From an uncultured Clostridia bacterium (lineage in GTDB: Bacteria; Bacillota; Clostridia; TANB77; CAG-508): DNA of 11,087 nucleotides. How positions within the stretch are numbered: the stretch's first letter is position 1; every line of letters starts with the position of its first letter. A program made the translations under genes and the position numbers. The stretch spans positions 1 through 11,087 of the forward strand of contig CASTFX010000033.1 of NCBI GenBank assembly GCA_949448405.1, given 5' to 3'. Shown piece by piece: positions 1 through 6,774 of this stretch. A model generated the notes under the pieces. It did not search any database. It saw only the letters and a program-made list of their open reading frames with translations, and was not told where the DNA came from.

Positions 1-162
1 TGCTATATCCCATAAAGTATCTCCATTTAAAACTGTTATTGTTTTATAACTTACATCTTGATGTGAAAATGATTTATCAGGAATAAGAAAATTTATAAAT
101 ATAATAATTCCTATTATTATTAACAATGCTCTTAAAAATTTTTTCCAATCTTTTATTACCAT
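1..162 (-). CDS. LysM-domain membrane-anchored protein, YneA-like (partial, N-terminal part)
   Basis: Reading leftward from the ATG at 160-162 gives 54 codons open to the window edge. Residues 1-10 are a short basic start (MVIKDWKKFL). Residues 12-26 are a hydrophobic membrane anchor (LLIIIGIIIFINFLI). Residues 41-54 (TITVLNGDTLWDIA) are the start of a LysM peptidoglycan-binding domain, which typically reads V..GDTLW.IA. An AAAGGAG ribosome site lies at about 172-178. The small anchored LysM layout together with an SOS promoter matches YneA-type cell division inhibitors, which delay septation after DNA damage. That role is inferred from layout and promoter. The C-terminus is outside the window, and a general LysM cell-wall protein is possible. 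Unlike the usual yneA arrangement, lexA is not next to it on the side visible here. Confidence 0.75.
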   Translation of the reverse strand, partial: MVIKDWKKFLRALLIIIGIIIFINFLIPDKSFSHQDVSYKTITVLNGDTLWDIA

Positions 163-209
163 AACTAAACACTCCTTTTATAACAAACAGTTATTTGCTT
201 TATGGACTC

Positions 210-238
210 ATTATATACGAACAAAAGTTTAATGTCAA
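210..238 (-). promoter_or_regulatory. Sigma-A promoter of the LysM gene, overlapped by a LexA box
   Basis: On the minus strand TTGACA (233-238) and TATAAT (210-215) are both perfect consensus hexamers separated by exactly 17 bases. The predicted transcript starts about 40 bases before the LysM start codon. The spacer is almost filled by the LexA box at 218-231, so a bound repressor would block RNA polymerase directly. Confidence 0.88.
218..231. promoter_or_regulatory. LexA (SOS/Cheo-type) operator
   Basis: The plus strand reads CGAACAAAAGTTTA. This agrees with the Gram-positive LexA consensus CGAACnnnnGTTYC except at the last base, and matches the GAACnnnnGTTT core. It sits between the -35 and -10 of the LysM promoter, the classic repressor position. 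DNA damage would be expected to relieve repression. Confidence 0.82.
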
Positions 239-248
239 TACTTTTTAT

Positions 249-275
249 TTAAAAAATACAAAAAAGTGTTTGTAT
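249..275 (-). terminator. Weak intrinsic terminator after dpaB
   Basis: On the minus strand ATACAAA and TTTGTAT can form a 7-bp stem (256-262 with 269-275) with a 6-base loop, followed by a run of T. It starts 9 bases after the dpaB stop. The stem is AT-rich, so strength is uncertain, but it separates dpaB from the LysM promoter. Confidence 0.5.
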
Positions 276-579
276 AAATTTGAGCTATAATAATATCGGT
301 TGTATTTGCTTATATTCTAAGGCATATTCGATTGCACTTATTATCGATTTTGGAGAAAAAGATAAAGAAAAAGGTTTAGTTATAGGATTATCTTGAGTAA
401 AAGGAATAAAAAAAATGTTTTTACTATTTAATAATTTACCTATGTTTTCGGCATTAGTACTAAGTCCATCTTTAGCCACAACACCTAGAAGAACAGGTTT
501 ATTAGATCTTAGATGGGATTTTACGCTAACAAGTACAGGAGTATCATAAATTGAAGATGCAAATTTAGCAATACTATTT

Positions 580-582
580 CCG
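580..582 (-). other. Second +1 frame break in dpaB (in-frame CGG)
   Basis: In the corrected frame the minus strand reads TGT TCT CGG AAA TAG. Removing one base gives TGT TCT GGA AAT AGT, which restores the conserved APCSGNS block. The CGG would be codon 91 of the corrected gene, and a zero-frame stop follows one codon later. Removing T instead of C gives the same protein, so the extra base is either C or T. Confidence 0.85.
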
Positions 583-751
583 AGAACAAGGAGCTATTAC
601 GATAATATCAGACTCTATAGATTCCGCTTCGTTCATAGTATTTATCATTTCTTTACCTGTTACTTTTTCGATTTTTTCTATAAAATCCTTTGCCTTTCCA
701 AATTTACTGTCAGTAGAATAAGCGCCATATGACATAATTGGAAAGATTTCA

Positions 752-754
752 CCG
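752..754 (-). other. First +1 frame break in dpaB (in-frame CGG)
   Basis: The minus strand reads ATA GAT GGT CGG TGA AAT in the starting frame: CGG is codon 34 and TGA follows immediately. Skipping one base gives GGT GGT GAA ATC, restoring the conserved DGGEIFP. Removing T or C gives the same amino acids. Confidence 0.85.
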
Positions 755-886
755 ACCATCTATGACTATCTTCTTCATTTCATTTATAGTGGAATTAAAA
801 GAATAAAAAGAACTTGTTAAGCCAAAAGCTATTCTTTTATTTGTTATTTTCAAGAGTTGCCTACCTCCTTAAATAAATACTCCATA

Positions 887-928
887 TATTTTATGAAATT
901 ATGTAAATTTTGCGACAGATATATTATG
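887..928 (-). promoter_or_regulatory. Possible sporulation (sigma-E/sigma-K-type) -10 elements upstream of dpaB
   Basis: Two minus-strand matches to the mother-cell -10 consensus CATAnnnTA occur upstream of dpaB: CATAAAATA (887-895) and CATAATATA (920-928). dpa genes are mother-cell genes in sporulating Bacilli, so this fits. I could not find a convincing -35 for either, and short AT-rich matches are common in this background. Confidence 0.25.
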
Positions 929-1010
929 ACAATATAACAAAATTTAGAATCTCAAAATGCTCCCTTTTCTTTACATTTAATTATAATATTTGTGTATTTT
1001 GAATACTGTG

Positions 1011-1039
1011 TTTACAATTAAAGTAGCAAGTGATAAAAT
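1011..1039 (+). promoter_or_regulatory. Candidate sigma-A promoter of the amidase gene
   Basis: TTTACA (1011-1016) and TAAAAT (1034-1039) are separated by 17 bases and lie 33 bases before the amidase ATG. The rest of the roughly 220-base gap between the divergent dpaB and amidase starts (854-1072) holds only the candidate elements listed for dpaB and otherwise plain AT-rich sequence. Confidence 0.5.
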
Positions 1040-1072
1040 TAAATAATAAACAAAAAAGGAGAAAATTTTTTA

Positions 1073-1901
1073 ATGAAAAGAAAAGTATTATTCATTCTGT
1101 TCATTTTTTTATTCTTAATACTTTTATCTAAAAATGTTTCAGCAATAACAATAGTAATTGACCCAGGACATCGGAGGAAATGACACAGGTGCAATTAATC
1201 AGTCATTAGCTCTATATGAAAGAAATCAAGTATGGAAAATAGCTAGTTATTTAAAGACCTATTTAGAAGAATATGAAGATACAAAAGTTTATTTAACATG
1301 CCCTACTTTTCAAACTTTAGGAGAAACTATACCAAGAGAAATACGCGCAGATATAATGAAAAGCTATAATGCAGATTTAGCTATAAGTATACATATTGAT
1401 TCTAATGCAAATCCAAGTTTAAATGGTGCAACAGCTTATATAACTGCACTTCCAAAATACAATTCTGAGATGAGAAAACTTGCTAATGAATTACTTACTA
1501 ATCTAACTAAACTAGGAATAAATAGTAATGGAATAAAATTAAGACATACTGAATCAAATGACGGTTATTACCTAGATGGAACTCTTCTAGATTATTATGG
1601 AATAATTAGATATCCAACTCTACATGATATACCTATTGTTCTATTAGAGCATTGCTATATAAGTAATATAGATGATTGTAAGTTTATTGATTCTGCCGAA
1701 GACTTAAAAAAACTTGCTAAGTCAGATAGCGACGCAATAGCAAGTTACTTAAATTTAAAAAAGAAATCAAATGAAGAAAGAAATAAAGTAGAAATAACTA
1801 GAGATACAAAAATTGAAGGAACTACCCTATCTGTCTTAAATAATATAAAGAGATATATTACAAATGTTTTAGCAGTAGAAACAGTTTTAAAATTAAAATG
1901 A
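1073..1901 (+). pseudogene. Secreted N-acetylmuramoyl-L-alanine amidase (Amidase_3), interrupted by one +1 frame shift
   Basis: Amidase_3 enzymes are zinc hydrolases that cut the bond between N-acetylmuramic acid and the stem peptide of peptidoglycan. The ATG at 1073 (AAGGAG at 1056-1061) starts a signal peptide: MKRK, a long hydrophobic stretch, then NVSA as a likely cleavage site after residue 24. The mature protein opens at once with VIDPGH, and there the frame breaks at 1172. Dropping one base gives VIDPGHGGNDTGA and a 275-residue protein. The other expected residues are present: E in ALYERNQ (second zinc ligand), H in SIHIDSNA (third ligand) and the catalytic E in VLLEHCYISN. About 50 residues after the domain are lysine-rich with no domain I recognise. 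It is not a close match to CwlD. Unshifted translation ends at codon 37, inside the first zinc motif, so no active enzyme results unless the frame is restored. Confidence 0.86.
1172..1174 (+). other. +1 frame break in the amidase gene (in-frame CGG)
   Basis: The sequence reads GGA CAT CGG AGG AAA TGA in the starting frame; CGG is codon 34 and TGA lies two codons after it. Skipping one base gives CAT GGA GGA AAT GAC, restoring the near-invariant DPGHGG zinc motif. Removing T or C gives the same amino acids. The form is the same as the two dpaB sites. Confidence 0.87.
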
Positions 1902-1942
1902 AAGATTATTTATATAAAAACTTAAATTCTATGAAATAAATA

Positions 1943-1972
1943 TTTACATAAAATACCCAAATATGGTATAAT
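1943..1972 (+). promoter_or_regulatory. Sigma-A promoter of guaA
   Basis: TATAAT (1967-1972) is preceded by TTTACA (1943-1948, 18-base spacer) or TTACAT (1944-1949, 17-base spacer). The leader to the guaA ATG is only about 25-30 bases, too short for a purine riboswitch. Confidence 0.68.
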
Positions 1973-2004
1973 AAACATTATATAAATTGTTATGGAGGTT
2001 AAAA

Positions 2005-3540
2005 ATGAAAGATAACGAAAAAATATTAATATTAGATTTTTATGGACAATATAATCAATTAATTGCAAGACGTGTTAGAGAAAACAATGTTTATTCAGAA
2101 ATAGTTACATTTGATATAACAGTAGAAAAAATAAAAGAAATAGCTCCAAAAGGGATTATTTTCACAGGAGGACCTTCAAGTGTTTATTCAGAAAATGCTC
2201 CAAAAGTAGATAATAAGATATTTGAATTAGGTATACCAATACTTGGTATATGCTATGGATTACAATTAATAAGTCAAACTTTTGGAGGAAATGTCGCAAG
2301 AGCTAATAGAAGAGAATACGGAACAATGCCAGTTAATATAGATAATACCTCTCCCCTTTTTGCGGGATTTGAAAATGTAAATGAATGTCTAATGACACAT
2401 TCAGACTTTGTAGATAAGCTTCCAGCAGGATTTAAGAAAATAGCATATACTGATGACTGCCCTATTGCTGGTATTGCAGATGATGAAAGAAAAATATATG
2501 GAATACAATTTCATCCAGAAGTTAATCATACAAAAAATGGAATTAAAATAATTAGTAATTTCCTAGACATTTGTGGTTGCAAAAGGACTTGGAATATGTC
2601 ATCTTTTGTTGAAGAATCAGTTAAAGCTTTAAAAGAAAAAATTGGAGATAAAAAAGCTTTATGTGCCCTATCTGGTGGAGTTGATTCATCAGTAGCTGCA
2701 GTTCTTTTAAATAAAGCTATTGGAAAAAATTTGACATGTATATTTGTTGATCATGGACTTCTTAGAAAAAATGAAGGAGATGAAGTTGAAAAGGTATTTA
2801 GAGAACAATATGATATAAATTTAGTTAGAGTTAATGCTAAAGATAGATTTTTAGCTAAACTTGCAGGTATTACAGAACCAGAGAGAAAAAGAAAAATAAT
2901 AGGCGAAGAATTTATTAGAGTATTTGAAGAAGAAGCTAAAAAGATTGGTAAAGTTGAGTTTTTAGTACAAGGTACTATCTACCCTGATGTTATAGAAAGT
3001 GGAGTCGGAAAAGGTCAAACAATTAAGAGTCATCATAATGTTGGAGGACTTCCTGACTATGTTAACTTTGAAGAAATAGTTGAACCGCTTAGAGATTTAT
3101 TTAAAGACGAAGTTAGAAAAACTGGTCTTGAACTAGGAATACCAGAAAATTTAGTGTACAGACAACCATTCCCTGGGCCAGGACTTGCGATACGTGTTAT
3201 TGGAGATATTACAGATGAAAAGTTAAATATTTTAAAAGAAGCAGACTATATTTTTAGAGAAGAAATTGCTAAAGCTGGTTTAGATAGAAAATTAAACCAA
3301 TACTTTGCTGTTTTAACAAATTTAAAATCAGTTGGAGTTATGGGTGATGAAAGAACCTATGACTATACCCTAGCTTTAAGAGCAGTTGAGACTTCTGATT
3401 TTATGACTGCAACTTGGGCAAGAATTCCTTATGAAATATTAGAAAAAGTTTCTAGTAGAATTGTTAATGAGGTTAAACATATTAATAGAATAGTTTATGA
3501 TATAACCTCTAAGCCACCTGCTACTATTGAATGGGAATAA
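2005..3540 (+). CDS. guaA: GMP synthase (glutamine-hydrolysing)
   Basis: GuaA converts XMP to GMP using ATP and glutamine-derived ammonia, the last step of de novo GMP synthesis in the cytosol. The ATG at 2005 has GGAGG at 1994-1998, which sets the start and gives 511 residues, normal for the family. The class I glutamine amidotransferase domain has the nucleophile C83 in GICYGLQL and H170/E172 in IQFHPEV. The ATP pyrophosphatase domain has the P-loop SGGVDSS at residues 223-229. The C-terminal dimerisation domain has PFPGPGLAIRVIGD and ends PPATIEWE. An unusual detail is DFYGQYNQ near residue 11, where most relatives have DFGSQY or DFGGQY. The RelA/SpoT-like gene follows after 22 bases with no terminator between, so the two probably form one transcript. 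Confidence 0.97.
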   Translation: MKDNEKILILDFYGQYNQLIARRVRENNVYSEIVTFDITVEKIKEIAPKGIIFTGGPSSVYSENAPKVDNKIFELGIPILGICYGLQLISQTFGGNVARANRREYGTMPVNIDNTSPLFAGFENVNECLMTHSDFVDKLPAGFKKIAYTDDCPIAGIADDERKIYGIQFHPEVNHTKNGIKIISNFLDICGCKRTWNMSSFVEESVKALKEKIGDKKALCALSGGVDSSVAAVLLNKAIGKNLTCIFVDHGLLRKNEGDEVEKVFREQYDINLVRVNAKDRFLAKLAGITEPERKRKIIGEEFIRVFEEEAKKIGKVEFLVQGTIYPDVIESGVGKGQTIKSHHNVGGLPDYVNFEEIVEPLRDLFKDEVRKTGLELGIPENLVYRQPFPGPGLAIRVIGDITDEKLNILKEADYIFREEIAKAGLDRKLNQYFAVLTNLKSVGVMGDERTYDYTLALRAVETSDFMTATWARIPYEILEKVSSRIVNEVKHINRIVYDITSKPPATIEWE

Positions 3541-3562
3541 TCCGATAAAAAGGAGATTTAAC

Positions 3563-5152
3563 ATGAATGAAAAAGGAAGAAAATTTAGAGAAGATTATGC
3601 TGTTTTACAAAATGATTTTAATCCAAATATAGAAGCTCAAGGAATCTCAACACTACAGTTGCAAAAATTCGCAGCACTTGTTGCAGACACACCAAATGAG
3701 GATTTTATAGCACTTAAAGATTCAAAAGTTCAGGAATTAATTCAATATATTATGGCTGCTATAATACTTGAAAACGAAAGAATTAATGCACCAGATGCCT
3801 TCCCTATTCAAATATATAGTAGATATAAATCAGACCAAAGTTTAGCAGATAAAATGAAGGAATGGTCTACAAGAGAAGAAAAACAAGGAGCCCAGATTAC
3901 AGATTATATTGGATTTAAAATTGTTCCAGAAGCACAACATACAGTTTTCTATTCAAATGGAGACGAGAAGCTTCAAAAACTAATACAGCAAAGAGAAAGA
4001 GTTAGACGATTTTTAACAGATACATATCAGTTTTTATCGGATAATCCAACAATGACATTTCAGGATTATTCTTCAAAATGTATTGAAGTTTTAAGACAAT
4101 TATTTAAGAGCTTTCCTAAAGAAGCATCGGCTAGAAAAAAGTATTATAAAGATAAAATTAACACTTTAAATAGTGATTTAAGCAATTACAGGCAAATGTT
4201 TGAAGACTCTAACAAAAAGATGGAACTTGAAGCAATATTGAGACTTACAGATATAGATATAAAGAAACTGCTTACAGAACTTAGAAATGTTTATGCTAAT
4301 GAAGCAACCCTATATAAGCTTAGATCTGATTTGATGAGAACTTTTAATGAGAGTGAACTTTTATCAACTCTTGGAGTAACTGTATCAGATGATGAAAAAA
4401 GAACAAAAAGTAAAAAAACGTCTAATGGCTATCGTTCTGAATTTATAGGATTAAATATTTCGATTCCTATGCATTTTCCAACTAATTTTTCTAGTTATGA
4501 ATGTATAGAATTTCCAGTAGAATGTCAAATTCAAACAATGGAACAATATAAAGATGGAAATACAGGATTTTCAGCACATACTAAACTTCCAGATAAATCA
4601 TTTAAACTTAAAACTATTCCTGCTATTGGAGATGGGACAAGATATACAGATCCAACAGCAAGTGTTCAATATAAGATAGAATTTTTATCTCATATAATGA
4701 ATATATCCCCTCAATGTGCAATAGCAAAAATGACAGGAAATGATTTTGAGACTAAGCGTATAATGATAACACCTTTTGATTTATATGAAGCATATAGATT
4801 AATTACAAAAATTGATACAGAAAGTACATTATTTAGAGCATATAATGAACATTTATCAGAACTTTATCAGAAACGTGAAAAATTACTTCCAACAGGCGAA
4901 GGACTTTTACCTGAATATATTAGATATGAAGATATTCCTAATCCATTAAATGATCTTAATAGGTATGTTACCTTCTTTAATCAGCTTCAAAGTTCTATTT
5001 TTCAAACTATGGCATTAGCTTTTATTGATAGAGAAGATAAAAGAACTACTAGAAGCAGTAGTAAACTTAATCCATATAGACCTTTAAATCTAACAAGTAA
5101 AGATGGCTCAGCGGATAAAGATAGTCCAAGCGAAGAAGGTCCAGAATTATAA
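3563..5152 (+). CDS. Putative RelA/SpoT-type nucleotidyltransferase with an internal helical insert
   Basis: The ATG at 3563 (AGGAG at 3551-3555) gives 529 residues. I recognise the signature blocks of a (p)ppGpp synthetase fold in the right order: SRYKSDQSLADKM (R87, K89, K97; the R.K...S...K nucleotide-binding block), ITDYIGFKI (D114, the metal-binding Asp), SNGYRSEFIGLNI (Y290, the GYxS base-stacking Tyr) and PVECQIQTMEQY followed by GFSAHTKL (E320 and H339, matching EiQIRT...aAH). In ordinary RSH synthetases the Asp and Tyr are about 44 residues apart. Here they are 176 apart, and residues about 134-280 are charged, Lys/Glu-rich and likely coiled coil. Residues 350-529 match nothing I know, and the tail is polar. 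No HD hydrolase, TGS or ACT domain is visible. The product could be a pyrophosphate-transferring alarmone synthetase or another RelA/SpoT-fold enzyme; activity is inferred. Position directly after guaA supports a link to guanine nucleotides. Confidence 0.72.
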   Translation: MNEKGRKFREDYAVLQNDFNPNIEAQGISTLQLQKFAALVADTPNEDFIALKDSKVQELIQYIMAAIILENERINAPDAFPIQIYSRYKSDQSLADKMKEWSTREEKQGAQITDYIGFKIVPEAQHTVFYSNGDEKLQKLIQQRERVRRFLTDTYQFLSDNPTMTFQDYSSKCIEVLRQLFKSFPKEASARKKYYKDKINTLNSDLSNYRQMFEDSNKKMELEAILRLTDIDIKKLLTELRNVYANEATLYKLRSDLMRTFNESELLSTLGVTVSDDEKRTKSKKTSNGYRSEFIGLNISIPMHFPTNFSSYECIEFPVECQIQTMEQYKDGNTGFSAHTKLPDKSFKLKTIPAIGDGTRYTDPTASVQYKIEFLSHIMNISPQCAIAKMTGNDFETKRIMITPFDLYEAYRLITKIDTESTLFRAYNEHLSELYQKREKLLPTGEGLLPEYIRYEDIPNPLNDLNRYVTFFNQLQSSIFQTMALAFIDREDKRTTRSSSKLNPYRPLNLTSKDGSADKDSPSEEGPEL

Positions 5153-5153
5153 T

Positions 5154-5186
5154 AAAAAAAATCCTCAATTTAATTGAGGATTTTTT
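5154..5186. terminator. Bidirectional intrinsic terminator
   Basis: ATCCTCAAT (5161-5169) pairs with ATTGAGGAT (5173-5181) around a 3-base loop, with A-run on the left and T-run on the right. It therefore ends the guaA transcript on the plus strand and the guaB transcript on the minus strand. Confidence 0.92.
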
Positions 5187-5193
5187 ATGTAAT

Positions 5194-6705
5194 TTAGTTT
5201 TTATATGAATTATCAATTTCTTTTAAGATTACATCATGTGCTTTTCCTTCAGAAATACTTACATCTGAAACCATAGTTAATCTTGCATTTTTATGTAAGT
5301 CTTTAATTGTTGTTGCACCACAGTTGCACATTGTAGACTTGATTTTTAATATAGTTACATCTAGAGTATCTTTTAAAGGTCCTGCATATGGGATATAAGA
5401 GTCAACACCTTCTTCGAAAGATAATTTGTCTTTATCTCCTCCTAAATCGTATCTCTGCCAATTCTTAGCACGATTAGACCCCTCTCCCCAATATTCTTTT
5501 ACATAGTTGTTTCCAATTTTTAATACTCTTGTTGGGCTCTCATCAAATCTTGCAAAATATCTACCCATCATTACAAAATCAGCACCTAAAGCTAAAGCAA
5601 TTGTTATATGATGGTCATGTACTATTCCACCATCAGAACATACTGGTATATATATTCCTGTTTCTTCGAAATATTTGTTTCTTGCTTCTACTACATCAAT
5701 TAAAGCACTGGCTTGTCCACGTCCTATTCCCTTTGTTTCTCTTGTGATACAAATAGAACCTCCACCAACACCAACTTTTATAAAGTCAGCACCAGCTTCT
5801 GCTAAATATCTAAATCCTTCTGCATCTACTACATTTCCAGCTCCTATTTTTACGTTATCTCCATATCTTTCTCTATCAAATTCTATTGTTCTTTTTTGCC
5901 ATATTGAATATCCATCAGAAGAATCCATACATAGAAGATCTACACCAGCATCTACAAGAGCAGGAATTCTTTCTTCATAATCTCTAGTATTTATACCAGC
6001 ACCTACTATATATCTTTTATTTTCATCTAATAGAGAATTAGGATTATTCTTTCTCTCTTCATAGTCTTTTCTGAATACAAGATATTTTAAATTGCCCTCT
6101 TCTGTAAGAATAGGTAAACAGTTAATTTTATTATTCCATATAATATCATTTGCTTCAGATAAAGTAATTCCTTTTTTAGCAGAAATTGTATCCTCTGCTT
6201 TAGTCATATACTCATCTATTGGTGCATCTAGATTATCTTTAGATGGTCTATAATCTTTATCTGTGACAATTCCTAAAAATTTTCCATTTGCAGTTCCGTC
6301 ATCTGTTACTATAACTGTTGAATGTCCAGTTTTTTTACTTAATGCCATAACCTCTCTTAAAGTTGTACCACTTTTTACATTAGAATCACTTATAACGTAA
6401 CCAGCTTTATGCTTTTTAACACGATATACCATTTGAGCTTGTGACTCAACTGATTGAGCACCATATATAAAACATACTCCACCTTCACGTGCAAGAGCAA
6501 CTCCCATTTTTTCTCCAGATACAGATTGCATAATCGCAGAAACCATAGGTATATTTGCTGAATATTTAGGTTCTTCTCCTTTTTTAAATTTAACTAAAGG
6601 TGTTTTTAATGATACATTATTTGGTACACATTCTTCAGTTGTTAGATTTGGTAATAATAAAAATTCATTAAAAGTTCTTGATATGTCTGGTAAAATTTTT
6701 GACAT
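5194..6705 (-). CDS. guaB: Inosine-5'-monophosphate dehydrogenase (IMPDH)
   Basis: GuaB oxidises IMP to XMP with NAD+, the committed step to GMP. The ATG at 6703-6705 follows AAGGAGG and begins MSKILPDISRTFNEFLLLP; an upstream in-frame ATG (ending at 6732) is rejected because the ribosome site lies downstream of it. The product has 503 residues. The barrel carries the catalytic loop GGGSICITRE with C319 and the conserved SDGGIVHDHH. The mobile flap carries R418-Y419 in NWQRYDLGG. Residues about 100-215 are a CBS-pair insert, ending in a VFRKDY segment. The GGGSICITRE..GIGRGQ loop, total length and numbering closely match the IMPDH type known from the protozoan Tritrichomonas foetus, as I recall that sequence, rather than the GPGSICTTR type of Bacillus. 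The gene faces guaA and sits 77 bases after ackA on the same strand. No clear own promoter is visible. Confidence 0.97.
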   Translation of the reverse strand: MSKILPDISRTFNEFLLLPNLTTEECVPNNVSLKTPLVKFKKGEEPKYSANIPMVSAIMQSVSGEKMGVALAREGGVCFIYGAQSVESQAQMVYRVKKHKAGYVISDSNVKSGTTLREVMALSKKTGHSTVIVTDDGTANGKFLGIVTDKDYRPSKDNLDAPIDEYMTKAEDTISAKKGITLSEANDIIWNNKINCLPILTEEGNLKYLVFRKDYEERKNNPNSLLDENKRYIVGAGINTRDYEERIPALVDAGVDLLCMDSSDGYSIWQKRTIEFDRERYGDNVKIGAGNVVDAEGFRYLAEAGADFIKVGVGGGSICITRETKGIGRGQASALIDVVEARNKYFEETGIYIPVCSDGGIVHDHHITIALALGADFVMMGRYFARFDESPTRVLKIGNNYVKEYWGEGSNRAKNWQRYDLGGDKDKLSFEEGVDSYIPYAGPLKDTLDVTILKIKSTMCNCGATTIKDLHKNARLTMVSDVSISEGKAHDVILKEIDNSYKN

Positions 6706-6739
6706 TAATTTTTCCTCCTTATATTTATTCATATATTTT

Positions 6740-6774
6740 TAAAATCTTCTTAGACTAAAATAACCTAAGAAGAT
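6740..6774 (-). terminator. Hairpin terminator or attenuator between ackA and guaB
   Basis: On the minus strand ATCTTCTTAG (6765-6774) pairs with CTAAGAAGAT (6744-6753), a 10-bp stem with an 11-base loop, followed by TTT. It begins 8 bases after the ackA stop. The T-run is short, so part of the transcription may continue into guaB. Confidence 0.75.

Larger units (their letters stand above)
285..853 (-). pseudogene. dpaB: Dipicolinate synthase subunit B (DpaB/SpoVFB), interrupted by two +1 frame shifts
   Basis: DpaB is the flavoprotein-like subunit that works with DpaA to oxidise the dihydrodipicolinate precursor to dipicolinic acid for the spore core. From a TTG start at 851-853 (AAGGAGG at 864-870) the product begins MKITNKRIAFGLTSSF, as in DpaB. 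Dropping one base at 752-754 and one at 580-582 gives a continuous 188-residue protein, close to the roughly 200 of Bacillus DpaB. Recognisable blocks are DGGEIFP, KFGKAKDFIEKIEKVTG, VIAPCSGNSIAKFA, KNIFFIPFTQDNP and the C-terminal QIQPIL. Without correction, translation stops at TGA directly after codon 34. The usual partner dpaA is not adjacent; a divergent amidase gene lies upstream instead. Family identity is confident. Whether the gene is dead, mis-sequenced or recoded is open: the rest of the coding sequence is well conserved and has no other lesion. Confidence 0.88.

Noticed and set aside
754..1172. The CGG break is codon 34 in both dpaB and the amidase gene
   Set aside because: Exact, given the chosen starts, but the second dpaB site is at codon 91 and no mechanism counts codons this way. 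Treated as coincidence.
1158..1901. Amidase as an intact gene starting with TTG at 1158
   Set aside because: That start lies inside the conserved zinc motif in the wrong frame, lacks a ribosome site, and would drop the signal peptide and the first zinc ligand. The true start is at 1073.
1902..2004. Purine riboswitch upstream of guaA
   Set aside because: The leader after the -10 is about 30 bases, and no paired three-stem aptamer or conserved core is visible.
6706..6732. Nine-residue N-terminal extension of GuaB from the upstream ATG
   Set aside because: AAGGAGG lies within this segment at the proper distance from the ATG at 6705, and the family begins near there.
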